Of a stretch of DNA of 64,000 nt, positions 20,083 to 28,999 are shown piece by piece (the stretch's first letter is position 1; each line of letters opens with the position of its first letter). The DNA is from Pycnococcus provasolii (Eukaryota; Chlorophyta; Pseudoscourfieldiophyceae; Pseudoscourfieldiales). A model generated the notes under the pieces. The model was not told where the DNA came from and did not search any database. It was given only the letters and a program-made list of their open reading frames with translations. The position numbers and the translations under genes were made by a program. The stretch is from positions 930,001 through 994,000 of the forward strand of contig CP150548.1 in NCBI GenBank assembly GCA_049487715.1, in the 5' to 3' direction.

Positions 20083-20155
20083 AGTTTAGGTCGGGTGTCG
20101 CGCTACGAAGCCAAAAACACAAAAATGAGACACCCGCCGACCTAAACTACCGCCT
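20083..20155. repeat. Short inverted repeat (possible hairpin or MITE-like remnant)
   Basis: The arm at about 20083-20106 (CGGTAGTTTAGGTCGG then GTGTC) is complementary to 20128-20152 with a small interruption, around a loop containing the CTACGAAGCCAAAAA motif. Similar flanking CTTCGAAG/CTACGAAG sequences lie outside. No coding capacity. Confidence 0.5.
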
Positions 20156-20360
20156 TCGTAGTACGGATACGGATCGGAAAGGCCCTAGGTGGGGTTGTTC
20201 GGGCTTGGTAAAGGGTTATTCAAGCTCTTCTTGTTGAAAGCACGCGTTCGCCGGCCGGCCGAACGATCGCGCACAGTTCACTCTACAGTGGGCCAGGCCA
20301 GTGGGCCGCGGGAGGGTGGTTCCGGCGCTTTTTGGTCAACAACGTCGTCACAAGAGTGGA

Positions 20361-20374
20361 GGTTAGGGTTAGGG
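20361..20374. promoter_or_regulatory. TTAGGG run without assigned gene
   Basis: Two TTAGGG units lie about 240 bp outside the left edge of the palindrome. No start codon of a supported gene lies nearby, so this copy is an exception to the promoter association, or marks an unrecognised transcript. Confidence 0.3.
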
Positions 20375-20603
20375 CTAGAGCGTCTGTCTCGGCGTCTCAG
20401 CCTCTCAGGTTCGCTCTTGACGTCACGTAAGTATTCCTTTTTACAGCTTTGCTTTGCTGTTTGCTTAGCCTATCCATAGCAGAGCCGTTTGCCCACCTTT
20501 AGCGGGTAGGGTACTCGCAGACTGCGCGTAAACCAAAACCACCGCGACGGACGACAGAGCGCCTCCACTCACTCAGACCTTTTCGTGACGACGTCGTCGA
20601 GAG

Positions 20604-22204
20604 CCAACAAGAGTGTAGGGTACCGCACGAACAATAGGGTACTGTACCGCCAAGGGGCACAAAATAATATGTATGTTACCAGATGGTGCGCGTGCAGAAA
20701 AAAGAAAAGAAAACGAAAAGCTCGTCGGCAACCACACGACCATGCGATTACTACCTAGGCCTCTGGTGGCCTCGGTCTGTCACCCCCTTCCGCCAAAGTC
20801 CGATAACGATCGAGGTCCCGGCGCAACTCAAGCTCGACGCGACGCGCGTCCGCAGCCTTCTCATTCAACGCAGCGTTCTGAGCCAGCAGAACGTCGCGCT
20901 CCGCCTTCATTCTCGCGATCTCGTCGTTGTCGGCACCAGCACTTTTCTGCGCCTTTAGAGATTCCGCCTCCGCCTCCAGACGCCTAACCTCCTCCTCGAG
21001 CTCTTTCACGTACACCACCTTGCGCTCCTTGCTGCGTGCCGCGCTCTGCCGGTTCGCCAAAATGCGCCGCGCACGTTTCGGGTCCGCCATCGCGAGATCT
21101 TCGTCGCTCACGCCATTCGCCGCGGCGCGTCGACGGTGCGAGCCGTTCGCTTCCACACCCGCCGCTTTCATCAGCTCCTCCGTTGTTCCCGCCAGAGGTA
21201 GCTTGTTCTGCTTCAAGACCGTCCTGTGCGCCTGGGCCTTCGCGTGGCACAGCTGAAGAGTGCTCAGGCCGCCTGCACCGGCCGCAAGAGGCGGTGGAGG
21301 TGGAGGAGGTGCAACCCCACCTGCTCCTGGAGTCAAGCCGGCCGCGGCCGCGCCCATCAGACTGTTGAAGTCTCCCATACCTTGCAGACCCGCCGCGGCC
21401 ATGGCAGCTGCGGTGACGGCGTTGTCCACCTGCGCATTCAGCCAGTTGTTGGCGTTTGCTACCCTGGCCGATTCCTGGCTATATGCAGCTGCAACCTGCG
21501 CCATCGCAGCCACCTGAGCTGCGCTGGCCGAGTCCATCGTCACCTATGCAATTGTAGCTGTAAAGCTCTCTTTAGCGTGTTGCTGGACACCTGCAGGCTG
21601 CCTCGGTGTACTTGGCACAAGCTAAAAGGGCTCGAGGTCGCCTGTAGAAGTCAAAAAAGCACTATAAATACGCCGATATCGCACGATAGTGCCGGAATGC
21701 GAACACGGTTGTAGCGGATGGAAAGCTGTTTAGCGAGCTCTTGAGCACGTACGAGTTGTCTGAGCTGCTTGGCACAAGTTCAAGGGCTTCCGTGTGAGCT
21801 CAAAGACTTCACAAGAAGTTGCAATACTCGCCGATATAGGCCAATACAACACAATAGTATCCTGCGATACAAACCGATATTGAACTGTATTGCCCAGAAT
21901 ACGCACTATCGGTGCGTATTTAGCAGCTGGCAAGGGTGCGTGTAGCGCGCGCACGGCACGAGAACAGCACCGTGGCACCTGGCGGCATATTTTACGCGCT
22001 CCGCGGGCGCTTCAATGGAGGCGGATACTGCAGTATCGATACAATACCGCATACTCGTATCGCTATCGATACAATACGGCAATACTCGACAAAAAGCCCC
22101 CTCGAGGAGGCTTTGCAAGCAGGCCGGGCTAGGGCTTTTGCAGGCAGGGCTTTCGCAAGCTGGCACACCCTTTCGCGCAACGGCTCTCTCGAAGGCTGGC
22201 GGGG
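20604..22204. repeat. Left arm of a 1.6-kb inverted repeat (palindrome 1)
   Basis: This arm is the reverse complement of 22519-24114. Paired positions sum to 44723 from the inner edge to past the bZIP stop codon, with no indel. Differences found are a 5-bp CTGTA insertion in the left arm near 20640 and one substitution 10 bp before the bZIP start (TAG left, GAG right). The outer edges are sharp at CCAACAAGAGTGTA. The arms enclose a 314-bp spacer. Confidence 0.95.
20755..21537 (-). CDS. bZIP transcription factor, plant group I type (left palindrome copy)
   Basis: The protein is 260 aa from the ATG at 21537 (MDSASAAQ). The N-terminal half is Ala-rich with a Pro/Gly-rich run (GAGGVAPPPPPPPLAAG). 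The basic region near 140-165 contains KRARRILANRQSAARSKERK, then a leucine-zipper heptad pattern to the C-terminus. The NRQSAARSKERK motif matches plant group I bZIPs such as VIP1 and RSG, where Lys replaces the usual Arg in the basic region. Such factors bind DNA as dimers in the nucleus. The predicted protein is identical to the right copy (23186-23968). The two genes point away from each other and share a central region with a 37-bp repeat array. Confidence 0.9.
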   Translation of the reverse strand: MDSASAAQVAAMAQVAAAYSQESARVANANNWLNAQVDNAVTAAAMAAAGLQGMGDFNSLMGAAAAGLTPGAGGVAPPPPPPPLAAGAGGLSTLQLCHAKAQAHRTVLKQNKLPLAGTTEELMKAAGVEANGSHRRRAAANGVSDEDLAMADPKRARRILANRQSAARSKERKVVYVKELEEEVRRLEAEAESLKAQKSAGADNDEIARMKAERDVLLAQNAALNEKAADARRVELELRRDLDRYRTLAEGGDRPRPPEA

Positions 22205-22518
22205 CCGCCGAGGGGGGGGTGGTCCCAGGAGGTGGACCGAGGCAGCCTGGGACATCTGATCGCCACATTTGGCTAGACGCAGCCTGGGACATCTGATCGC
22301 CACATTTGGCTAGACGCAGCCTGGGACATCTGATCGCCACATTTGGCTAGACGCAGCCTGGGACATCTGATCGCCACATTTGGCTAGACGCAGCCTGGGA
22401 CATCTGATCGCCACATTTGGCTAGACGCAGCCTGGGACATCTGATCGCCACATTTGGCTAGACGCAGCCTGGGACATCTGATCGCCACATTTGGCTCGAC
22501 GTTGATGCTGCGCGAATA
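22205..22518. other. Spacer of palindrome 1
   Basis: These 314 bp are not shared between the arms. They consist of a G-rich unique stretch (22205-22239), seven tandem 37-bp repeats (22240-22500), and about 18 bp of unique sequence. The region lies centrally between the divergent bZIP genes. Confidence 0.85.
22240..22504. repeat. Seven tandem copies of a 37-bp unit
   Basis: The unit contains CCTGGGACATCTGATCGCCA followed by CATTTGGCTAGACGCAG. Equivalent points fall at 22246, 22283, 22320, 22357, 22394, 22431 and 22468, exactly 37 bp apart, and the copies are virtually identical. The array sits in the shared promoter region of the two bZIP genes. There are no spacers between units, so it is not CRISPR. 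Confidence 0.95.
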
Positions 22519-24114
22519 CCCCGCCAGCCTTCGAGAGAGCCGTTGCGCGAAAGGGTGTGCCAGCTTGCGAAAGCCCTGCCTGCAAAAGCCCTAGCCCGGC
22601 CTGCTTGCAAAGCCTCCTCGAGGGGGCTTTTTGTCGAGTATTGCCGTATTGTATCGATAGCGATACGAGTATGCGGTATTGTATCGATACTGCAGTATCC
22701 GCCTCCATTGAAGCGCCCGCGGAGCGCGTAAAATATGCCGCCAGGTGCCACGGTGCTGTTCTCGTGCCGTGCGCGCGCTACACGCACCCTTGCCAGCTGC
22801 TAAATACGCACCGATAGTGCGTATTCTGGGCAATACAGTTCAATATCGGTTTGTATCGCAGGATACTATTGTGTTGTATTGGCCTATATCGGCGAGTATT
22901 GCAACTTCTTGTGAAGTCTTTGAGCTCACACGGAAGCCCTTGAACTTGTGCCAAGCAGCTCAGACAACTCGTACGTGCTCAAGAGCTCGCTAAACAGCTT
23001 TCCATCCGCTACAACCGTGTTCGCATTCCGGCACTATCGTGCGATATCGGCGTATTTATAGTGCTTTTTTGACTTCTACAGGCGACCTCGAGCCCTTTTA
23101 GCTTGTGCCAAGTACACCGAGGCAGCCTGCAGGTGTCCAGCAACACGCTAAAGAGAGCTTTACAGCTACAATTGCAGAGGTGACGATGGACTCGGCCAGC
23201 GCAGCTCAGGTGGCTGCGATGGCGCAGGTTGCAGCTGCATATAGCCAGGAATCGGCCAGGGTAGCAAACGCCAACAACTGGCTGAATGCGCAGGTGGACA
23301 ACGCCGTCACCGCAGCTGCCATGGCCGCGGCGGGTCTGCAAGGTATGGGAGACTTCAACAGTCTGATGGGCGCGGCCGCGGCCGGCTTGACTCCAGGAGC
23401 AGGTGGGGTTGCACCTCCTCCACCTCCACCGCCTCTTGCGGCCGGTGCAGGCGGCCTGAGCACTCTTCAGCTGTGCCACGCGAAGGCCCAGGCGCACAGG
23501 ACGGTCTTGAAGCAGAACAAGCTACCTCTGGCGGGAACAACGGAGGAGCTGATGAAAGCGGCGGGTGTGGAAGCGAACGGCTCGCACCGTCGACGCGCCG
23601 CGGCGAATGGCGTGAGCGACGAAGATCTCGCGATGGCGGACCCGAAACGTGCGCGGCGCATTTTGGCGAACCGGCAGAGCGCGGCACGCAGCAAGGAGCG
23701 CAAGGTGGTGTACGTGAAAGAGCTCGAGGAGGAGGTTAGGCGTCTGGAGGCGGAGGCGGAATCTCTAAAGGCGCAGAAAAGTGCTGGTGCCGACAACGAC
23801 GAGATCGCGAGAATGAAGGCGGAGCGCGACGTTCTGCTGGCTCAGAACGCTGCGTTGAATGAGAAGGCTGCGGACGCGCGTCGCGTCGAGCTTGAGTTGC
23901 GCCGGGACCTCGATCGTTATCGGACTTTGGCGGAAGGGGGTGACAGACCGAGGCCACCAGAGGCCTAGGTAGTAATCGCATGGTCGTGTGGTTGCCGACG
24001 AGCTTTTCGTTTTCTTTTCTTTTTTCTGCACGCGCACCATCTGGTAACATACATATTATTTTGTGCCCCTTGGCGGTACCCTATTGTTCGTGCGGTACCC
24101 TACACTCTTGTTGG
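22519..24114. repeat. Right arm of palindrome 1
   Basis: Reverse complement of 20604-22204 and 5 bp shorter. Beyond 24114 the sequence is unique and leads to the 3' end of the PHD-finger gene. Confidence 0.95.
23186..23968 (+). CDS. bZIP transcription factor, plant group I type (right palindrome copy)
   Basis: 260 aa from the ATG at 23186, predicted identical to the left copy. A substitution 10 bp before the ATG (GAG here, TAG on the left) keeps the frame open upstream to 23105, but no earlier ATG exists, so the same start is used. Basic region NRQSAARSKERK and leucine zipper as in the left copy. It is convergent with the PHD-finger gene ending at 24216. Since coding regions and proximal 5' sequence are the same, the two copies are expected to be redundant unless the asymmetric spacer affects them differently. 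Confidence 0.9.
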   Translation: MDSASAAQVAAMAQVAAAYSQESARVANANNWLNAQVDNAVTAAAMAAAGLQGMGDFNSLMGAAAAGLTPGAGGVAPPPPPPPLAAGAGGLSTLQLCHAKAQAHRTVLKQNKLPLAGTTEELMKAAGVEANGSHRRRAAANGVSDEDLAMADPKRARRILANRQSAARSKERKVVYVKELEEEVRRLEAEAESLKAQKSAGADNDEIARMKAERDVLLAQNAALNEKAADARRVELELRRDLDRYRTLAEGGDRPRPPEA

Positions 24115-24215
24115 AACTTAAGAAAATCAAATCGCAACAAATGTACAGACAACAAGTTACATCATCAATATTAAAACACCAGCACGACGGTCCGTCAATT
24201 TTCCGTCATTTCACT

Positions 24216-27200
24216 TCAGGCAATAGGTAGATGTCTCCTCTCACACAGCCCAATGAGTGCATGACCTCCGTGTTCACGAGAATCAAGCGCAATGCTTGCC
24301 GCCACCGCAGCACTTTCCCGATTGCTTCCATCCGCGATCGCCCTCTTCGTGCGACTTCCTAGCGCGTACAGGTACACCTTGGCAGATCTACCAGCGCCTT
24401 TCTGACCAAGGTATTCGAGCAGAATCTTGTCCGTGTGATGAGATTTCACCTCGCAAACAGCCACATTGCCGTTGCCGCTTCGGAGATACCCCTGCAGGTT
24501 CTTAAGATCTTCGCTGGGGCTTGCTATCACGAAGGGTACGTGGCTGGTGCGAAAGAGGCCGTAGCACTGCGTCAATTCGCTGTCCTTGCTGCAAAAGCCG
24601 ACAACGTTGATGGAAACGGGATGAGTTGCCACGTTCCCAAGCCGTGACAAAAGTATGCGATCGTCCGAGTGGAGGATGGCTGAAGATTGGGAGACGTCCG
24701 CAGACGACGGAAGTTTCCACGTGATGCGAGATGGTATGGATGCACCCGATACTGAGATCGTCCTCGACGGCGCAAGAGCTACGAGTGCCCTGAGTTGTCC
24801 TTCAGCACCCTCTGTGGTTATGCCACCGCCGCCACCACCATTACCTGCAGCATCGTCCCACAAGATCGAAGTTGGCGGTTGCTCCACCACGGGAGCGGAG
24901 CTGGCAGCCTTCATTCGCTTCGCCGCAGGCTGCTCTACAGCATCCACTTCGCTTCTCAAGTGACTTGGCGGCGGCGGAGGCCTCTTCACACCACCACCAC
25001 CACCACCACCACCACCACCACCAGCTGCTGCTGCTCCAGCTCCAGCTGCTGCAACTAAATGACTCGGTGGTGGTGGCATGGGCAGTGGCACAAAACCACC
25101 TGCTTTAGGAAATGTTAAACCACCCACTCCTCCCGATGCTCGGTTGTGCTCGGTTGCTGTCGTCGGCTCCACCACATCCTCAAATAAGTGAGAAGGAAGA
25201 TAATCATGATTTCTCCTCCCACCAGCACCAGCACCAGCACCAGCACCAGCAGCTACATCTCGGTTCATCTGCTGCTGCACTCTTCGCATCTCATCCGCCT
25301 CTAAGGTTCTTGCCAGCGGACTAAGCTTGTCCACGCCGCCGCTGCGCATCTCAATCCCCTTCTGCGTCTCCTTCATCAGGTTTTCAGCATCGCGCACTTT
25401 CGTCGCAAGGTCGCACTTGCCGCATTGCTTTGGTTTCTCTTGATGGGTGTGTCGATATTCCCCGGTGGGTCTATTTAGAGACAGATCCATGTTGCCACAT
25501 GTAGGGCATTTCATCTCCTCGAAAGGTTGGAGCAGCCCACCATCATACCACATTTCAGCCTTGGGTGTGCTGGCATCCTTGAGAAGTCCAATCACCGGAG
25601 TGCGGGCCTGCACAGCAGCCATCGCCTGACGTTTCCACTTCTTACTGGCTTTCCGCACATGCCCGGGAGGCTGTGGCATGCAACGCTGGTCCGGCTTAGA
25701 GTCGTCCACCATAATGTCCGGATCCTCCCTAGTCTTGCCAGCTTTTGCCACCTCCCACCACCGATATCCGTGCGCATACCACGAAATGGGATTGACCCAA
25801 TCGTCTTGCTCTATCATGATCCAAAAAAAGGGATGAGGAGGCAACTCGTCGCTCAAACCTATTCCACAGTCCTTGGCCTTGGCCGCGTCGATGCTTGGCG
25901 GCAATGGTCGACTCGGAACGAAGTAGATAGTTGATTGCGTCGACTTGTAAATCTGTGATTGATGGTCAAACTGCCCCCCCGATGCGCGTATCTGAAGGCA
26001 CGAACGGCGCAGGTGGAGTACAAGCCAGAGTCTCGCGAAGTTGCTGAGAGACCCGCCACTCAACAGCTCAAGCGCCCTGCTTGCGTCACCGCGGTCGGCA
26101 GCTGCCGCAGCAGCCTCGAAATCCTCGGGAGGCACGCTGCTCTCCCTCTCCGTTGACGTGGGAATAGCCAAAAGGCATGCGCTATGCCGCGGATCACCCA
26201 AAATCTCCGGTGGCATATCCCCTGAGAACAGATCCAGGGAATTGCCCGATCTTTGATCCTTTAATTGCTTGCTATGCTCAAGTCTCTCAGTCGGAACACA
26301 TCTCCACATTTCGGAATGTGGGTGTGCATTTGGGTCACACGTGCTGATTGTTTTGACCACATCATTGACCGCGTTGTGCAGACATGCTTTCGTGTTCTGC
26401 GGGTCGACGACACTTGGCATTGTCGCCTCGGCGGTGGCATTCAGAGGAGTATTTCCAAGCAGCATAGACACGCTGCCATGCCACAAGGATGGGTTGGGTA
26501 CGACGTCCAGGGCAACCCTCCTGTCAGAAACATTTGGGAAGCACCTCGGGTCGTCTGCAGAGATGAGCGGCATGCGATTCACGTTCGGCGCATCAACCGC
26601 CGTATCGTCTGAAAATGTCACCTCTCTTCGCCTCGAGGTTGTCGCCTGCGACGCCGGCGTCGGCGCCGCCATTGCCGATGCCGCCGCATCACTGACGACT
26701 GCACGAGAGACTAACTCGTCATCTGCTTCACGTGGAAGCAATCTAAATGGCATGTGGAACCCTCGCCTCAGGCGAGGAACCGTTTGACCATTTCTCAGGT
26801 GCAGCGACGTCTCGTTTGCCAAGCCTCCCGAATGGTGCGGGTGGCGAAGTCTGGCTGCATCCCTACCTGAAGGAATCACTTGCAGAAGGTCATCAATGGC
26901 TGTAGGCATTTGCGCAACAGGTGCGGCTGTGACAGCCGGTGGAGGAGGTTCGTCGTCGTTGTCAGCGTCGTCGTTGTCGGCTGCCTTGGAAGCAGCGCCG
27001 CCACCTCTGCGCTGCGCTGGTGCGTTGGTAGCATCTGGTGGATCGAAGAAACTCGGTCTCCGCATCTCGTTCAAAGCGCGCTGCTCAGCAACTCTGCCTG
27101 AGGTGGTGGTTGGTGGCGTCTTCTTGGCTGGCGGTTGTTGTGTGAAGGTTTTGGCGGCGGGTTTCGCGGTCGCAGCAGCCACGGCAACCCCGGTGAGATC

Positions 27201-28409
27201 CGGTATTATCGTCGGTTCGCGACTGGCTGTCTTCTTCGGGGGCTCTTTCTCTCCAGCCTCGGTAATTAAAGGCTTTTCTTCGCCGTCGGCGACTGGCTGT
27301 GCGGCTATGTATGCCCGACATCCAAGGCAGTAGTACGTTTGCTTCCGAGTGCCGAGCAGAGGCGGATGCTCGCAGTAGTAGTGCAGAACGCTATTGTTGG
27401 ATTGGCACAAGTTGCAGCGCACCATGTTATCGCAATCGTGCTTGGAACCGCAGGAGAAGCACCTCCACTCTTGTTTCTTCTCTGGCAGCACCTCCGGCTC
27501 TGGTAATGCGGGCGGCGGAGGTACTGCCGCCAATGCGGATGCACCCTTTGACGACCCTGCGGCTGAAGTAGGCTTTGTCGGCGCAGCCATCATCTTCGCC
27601 CTTTGGTCTTTTCTTTGGCATTTTGGGCATATCCAGTCACCCTCCGGGATGACGGTAACTGGCGGGAACAAGCATCTTTGGTGATATCCTTTGTTGCAGT
27701 CATGCTTGCCATTCGCATCCTTGTGGTCACAGATCAGCATTGCCCCTTTCTTTGGGTGATGGGCTTCTTCACTTCGGCAGACTTCGCACGGAGTCTCAGG
27801 GTCAATATCGTCCAACTCCGCCGACTTGTTGTCAGCCGCCGCATCAGGCTCTGATGAGTGCGCTTTGTCCTTGTTCGCCGGCGGTTCGGCTGCTGTCGGT
27901 GGAGATTCCTTTGCTGCTGCTGTCGGTGAAGATTCTTTTGCTTCTTTTGACGGCTGCTGCTGCTGCTGCTGCTGCAGCACTACCTTTGGCGCCGACGCGA
28001 ACATCATCGCGTAGTTCGGCACGGTCGCCGGTTTCATTTCACGCGTCAGCGGCGGCGCTGGCGGCGGTGCGCGAGCCCCTTTGATGGCGACAGCTGATTG
28101 CCGTCCAGCAGATGCGAGTTTGCGTTCTGCTGTCGCATTTGACGCTTTTGAAGATGAAGGCAAAGGCGTTTTCAAAGCTGACCCGGAAGAGAAGGAAGCT
28201 GACATCGCGGATGCGAGCTTGGACGCTTCATTTGCATCGTAGGAACGACTGGTTGATGTGAAGGTAGGAACGGTGAACAAGCTTTGAAACGAAGTGGAGG
28301 AGGGCGGCTTCTTCTGAGAGGAGGAGGAGGAGGGTGGTTGCATGCCTGGTGCAGAGGACATGAGTTGCGAATGCGAATGCGAATGGAGGGCGTCCTCCTC
28401 CAACGGCAT
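24216..28409 (-). CDS. Large PHD-finger protein, probable chromatin regulator
   Basis: The protein is 1397 aa from the ATG at 28409; the frame extends 12 bp upstream from a GTG only. Residues ~205-265 form a PHD-type zinc finger (CEVC ... CDH ... C ... H..C ... CPKC). A second Cys/His cluster at ~310-370 (CFSC ... CNLC ... YYC ... CLGC) looks like another PHD-like finger, and CPTC ... CGKC near 965-1000 is a possible four-Cys zinc site. A poly-Gln run (~150), poly-Gly run (~1120-1140) and long Ser/Pro/Ala regions separate the domains. The last ~150 residues contain a folded block (EYLGQKGAGRSAKVYLYAL) weakly like the end of a SPOC domain; that is tentative. PHD fingers commonly read histone H3 tails. 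Partner genes cannot be inferred. Confidence 0.8.
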   Translation of the reverse strand: MPLEEDALHSHSHSQLMSSAPGMQPPSSSSSQKKPPSSTSFQSLFTVPTFTSTSRSYDANEASKLASAMSASFSSGSALKTPLPSSSKASNATAERKLASAGRQSAVAIKGARAPPPAPPLTREMKPATVPNYAMMFASAPKVVLQQQQQQQPSKEAKESSPTAAAKESPPTAAEPPANKDKAHSSEPDAAADNKSAELDDIDPETPCEVCRSEEAHHPKKGAMLICDHKDANGKHDCNKGYHQRCLFPPVTVIPEGDWICPKCQRKDQRAKMMAAPTKPTSAAGSSKGASALAAVPPPPALPEPEVLPEKKQEWRCFSCGSKHDCDNMVRCNLCQSNNSVLHYYCEHPPLLGTRKQTYYCLGCRAYIAAQPVADGEEKPLITEAGEKEPPKKTASREPTIIPDLTGVAVAAATAKPAAKTFTQQPPAKKTPPTTTSGRVAEQRALNEMRRPSFFDPPDATNAPAQRRGGGAASKAADNDDADNDDEPPPPAVTAAPVAQMPTAIDDLLQVIPSGRDAARLRHPHHSGGLANETSLHLRNGQTVPRLRRGFHMPFRLLPREADDELVSRAVVSDAAASAMAAPTPASQATTSRRREVTFSDDTAVDAPNVNRMPLISADDPRCFPNVSDRRVALDVVPNPSLWHGSVSMLLGNTPLNATAEATMPSVVDPQNTKACLHNAVNDVVKTISTCDPNAHPHSEMWRCVPTERLEHSKQLKDQRSGNSLDLFSGDMPPEILGDPRHSACLLAIPTSTERESSVPPEDFEAAAAAADRGDASRALELLSGGSLSNFARLWLVLHLRRSCLQIRASGGQFDHQSQIYKSTQSTIYFVPSRPLPPSIDAAKAKDCGIGLSDELPPHPFFWIMIEQDDWVNPISWYAHGYRWWEVAKAGKTREDPDIMVDDSKPDQRCMPQPPGHVRKASKKWKRQAMAAVQARTPVIGLLKDASTPKAEMWYDGGLLQPFEEMKCPTCGNMDLSLNRPTGEYRHTHQEKPKQCGKCDLATKVRDAENLMKETQKGIEMRSGGVDKLSPLARTLEADEMRRVQQQMNRDVAAGAGAGAGAGGRRNHDYLPSHLFEDVVEPTTATEHNRASGGVGGLTFPKAGGFVPLPMPPPPSHLVAAAGAGAAAAGGGGGGGGGGGVKRPPPPPSHLRSEVDAVEQPAAKRMKAASSAPVVEQPPTSILWDDAAGNGGGGGGITTEGAEGQLRALVALAPSRTISVSGASIPSRITWKLPSSADVSQSSAILHSDDRILLSRLGNVATHPVSINVVGFCSKDSELTQCYGLFRTSHVPFVIASPSEDLKNLQGYLRSGNGNVAVCEVKSHHTDKILLEYLGQKGAGRSAKVYLYALGSRTKRAIADGSNRESAAVAASIALDSREHGGHALIGLCERRHLPIA

Positions 28410-28560
28410 GTGGAGGTTCACCAGTTTGGAAAATAAAATGGAACCAGTTGGGAACTTCTGGGACGCGCGTCGTTTGGGGAGAACAGGGCGCGGAGGAGGA
28501 GGAGGAAGGGAGGAGAGGAAGAGGAGAGCAGAGGAAAACCAGGTCCAAGGCCTCCAGGGG

Positions 28561-28594
28561 AACCCTAACCCTAACCCTAAAACCCTAACCCTAC
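28561..28594. promoter_or_regulatory. CCCTAA run between divergent PHD-finger and kinesin genes
   Basis: Five CCCTAA units, one with an extra AA, lie about 152 bp upstream of the PHD-protein ATG (28409, minus) and about 400 bp upstream of the kinesin ATG (29000, plus). The rest of the 590-bp gap includes repeated CCCGTCCCTTCC-type pyrimidine tracts near 28750-28800 and no gene. Confidence 0.45.
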
Positions 28595-28999
28595 CTTAGT
28601 ACTACCTGTACTTTACTTTTGAGAGGAGTTTCAATCCACCTGATAATTCCAACTTCCACGTTCACTCCCGTTGTGTTGTGTTTCTTGTCTACTGTACCCG
28701 TAGGCGAGGTTTCCGTCTCCCGCCTGTTCCACACGCATCTATTATCATTCCTCTCGCCCGTCCCTTCCCGTCCCGTCCCTTCCCGTCCCTTCCCCCTCCG
28801 TTCCCAAGCAGAAGCAGCGCGTGTACACGCTCCGACTTCGCTCGCACGAGTCTCCAAGAGGTGCACACCCCGGGCCGGGGAAGGTGGCCGGGGACAGGGG
28901 TTCATTTCCCTTTCAGCCGCTTACTCACTTATACTTACTTAAGGCGGGAAGTACAGCACAGCACAGCACCTTTTGTTTCGTCGTCCTGCTCACAGTGTG

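Larger units (their letters stand above)
19428..20603. other. Intergenic region with a hairpin and TTAGGG run
   Basis: No supported gene between the unknown gene and the outer edge of the palindrome. It holds an imperfect inverted repeat around 20083-20155 (CGGTAGTTTAGGTCGG and its complement) and a TTAGGG run at 20361-20374. Several CTTCGAAG/CTACGAAG-AAAA motifs near 20020-20120 suggest a small decayed mobile element, which is inference. Confidence 0.45.

Noticed and set aside
22240-22504. Possible CRISPR array
   Set aside because: The 37-bp units are directly contiguous with no spacers, and the DNA is eukaryotic.
20604-24114. Palindrome 1 as an organelle inverted repeat or an IS element
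   Set aside because: The arms carry nuclear bZIP genes, with no rRNA, transposase or target duplication.
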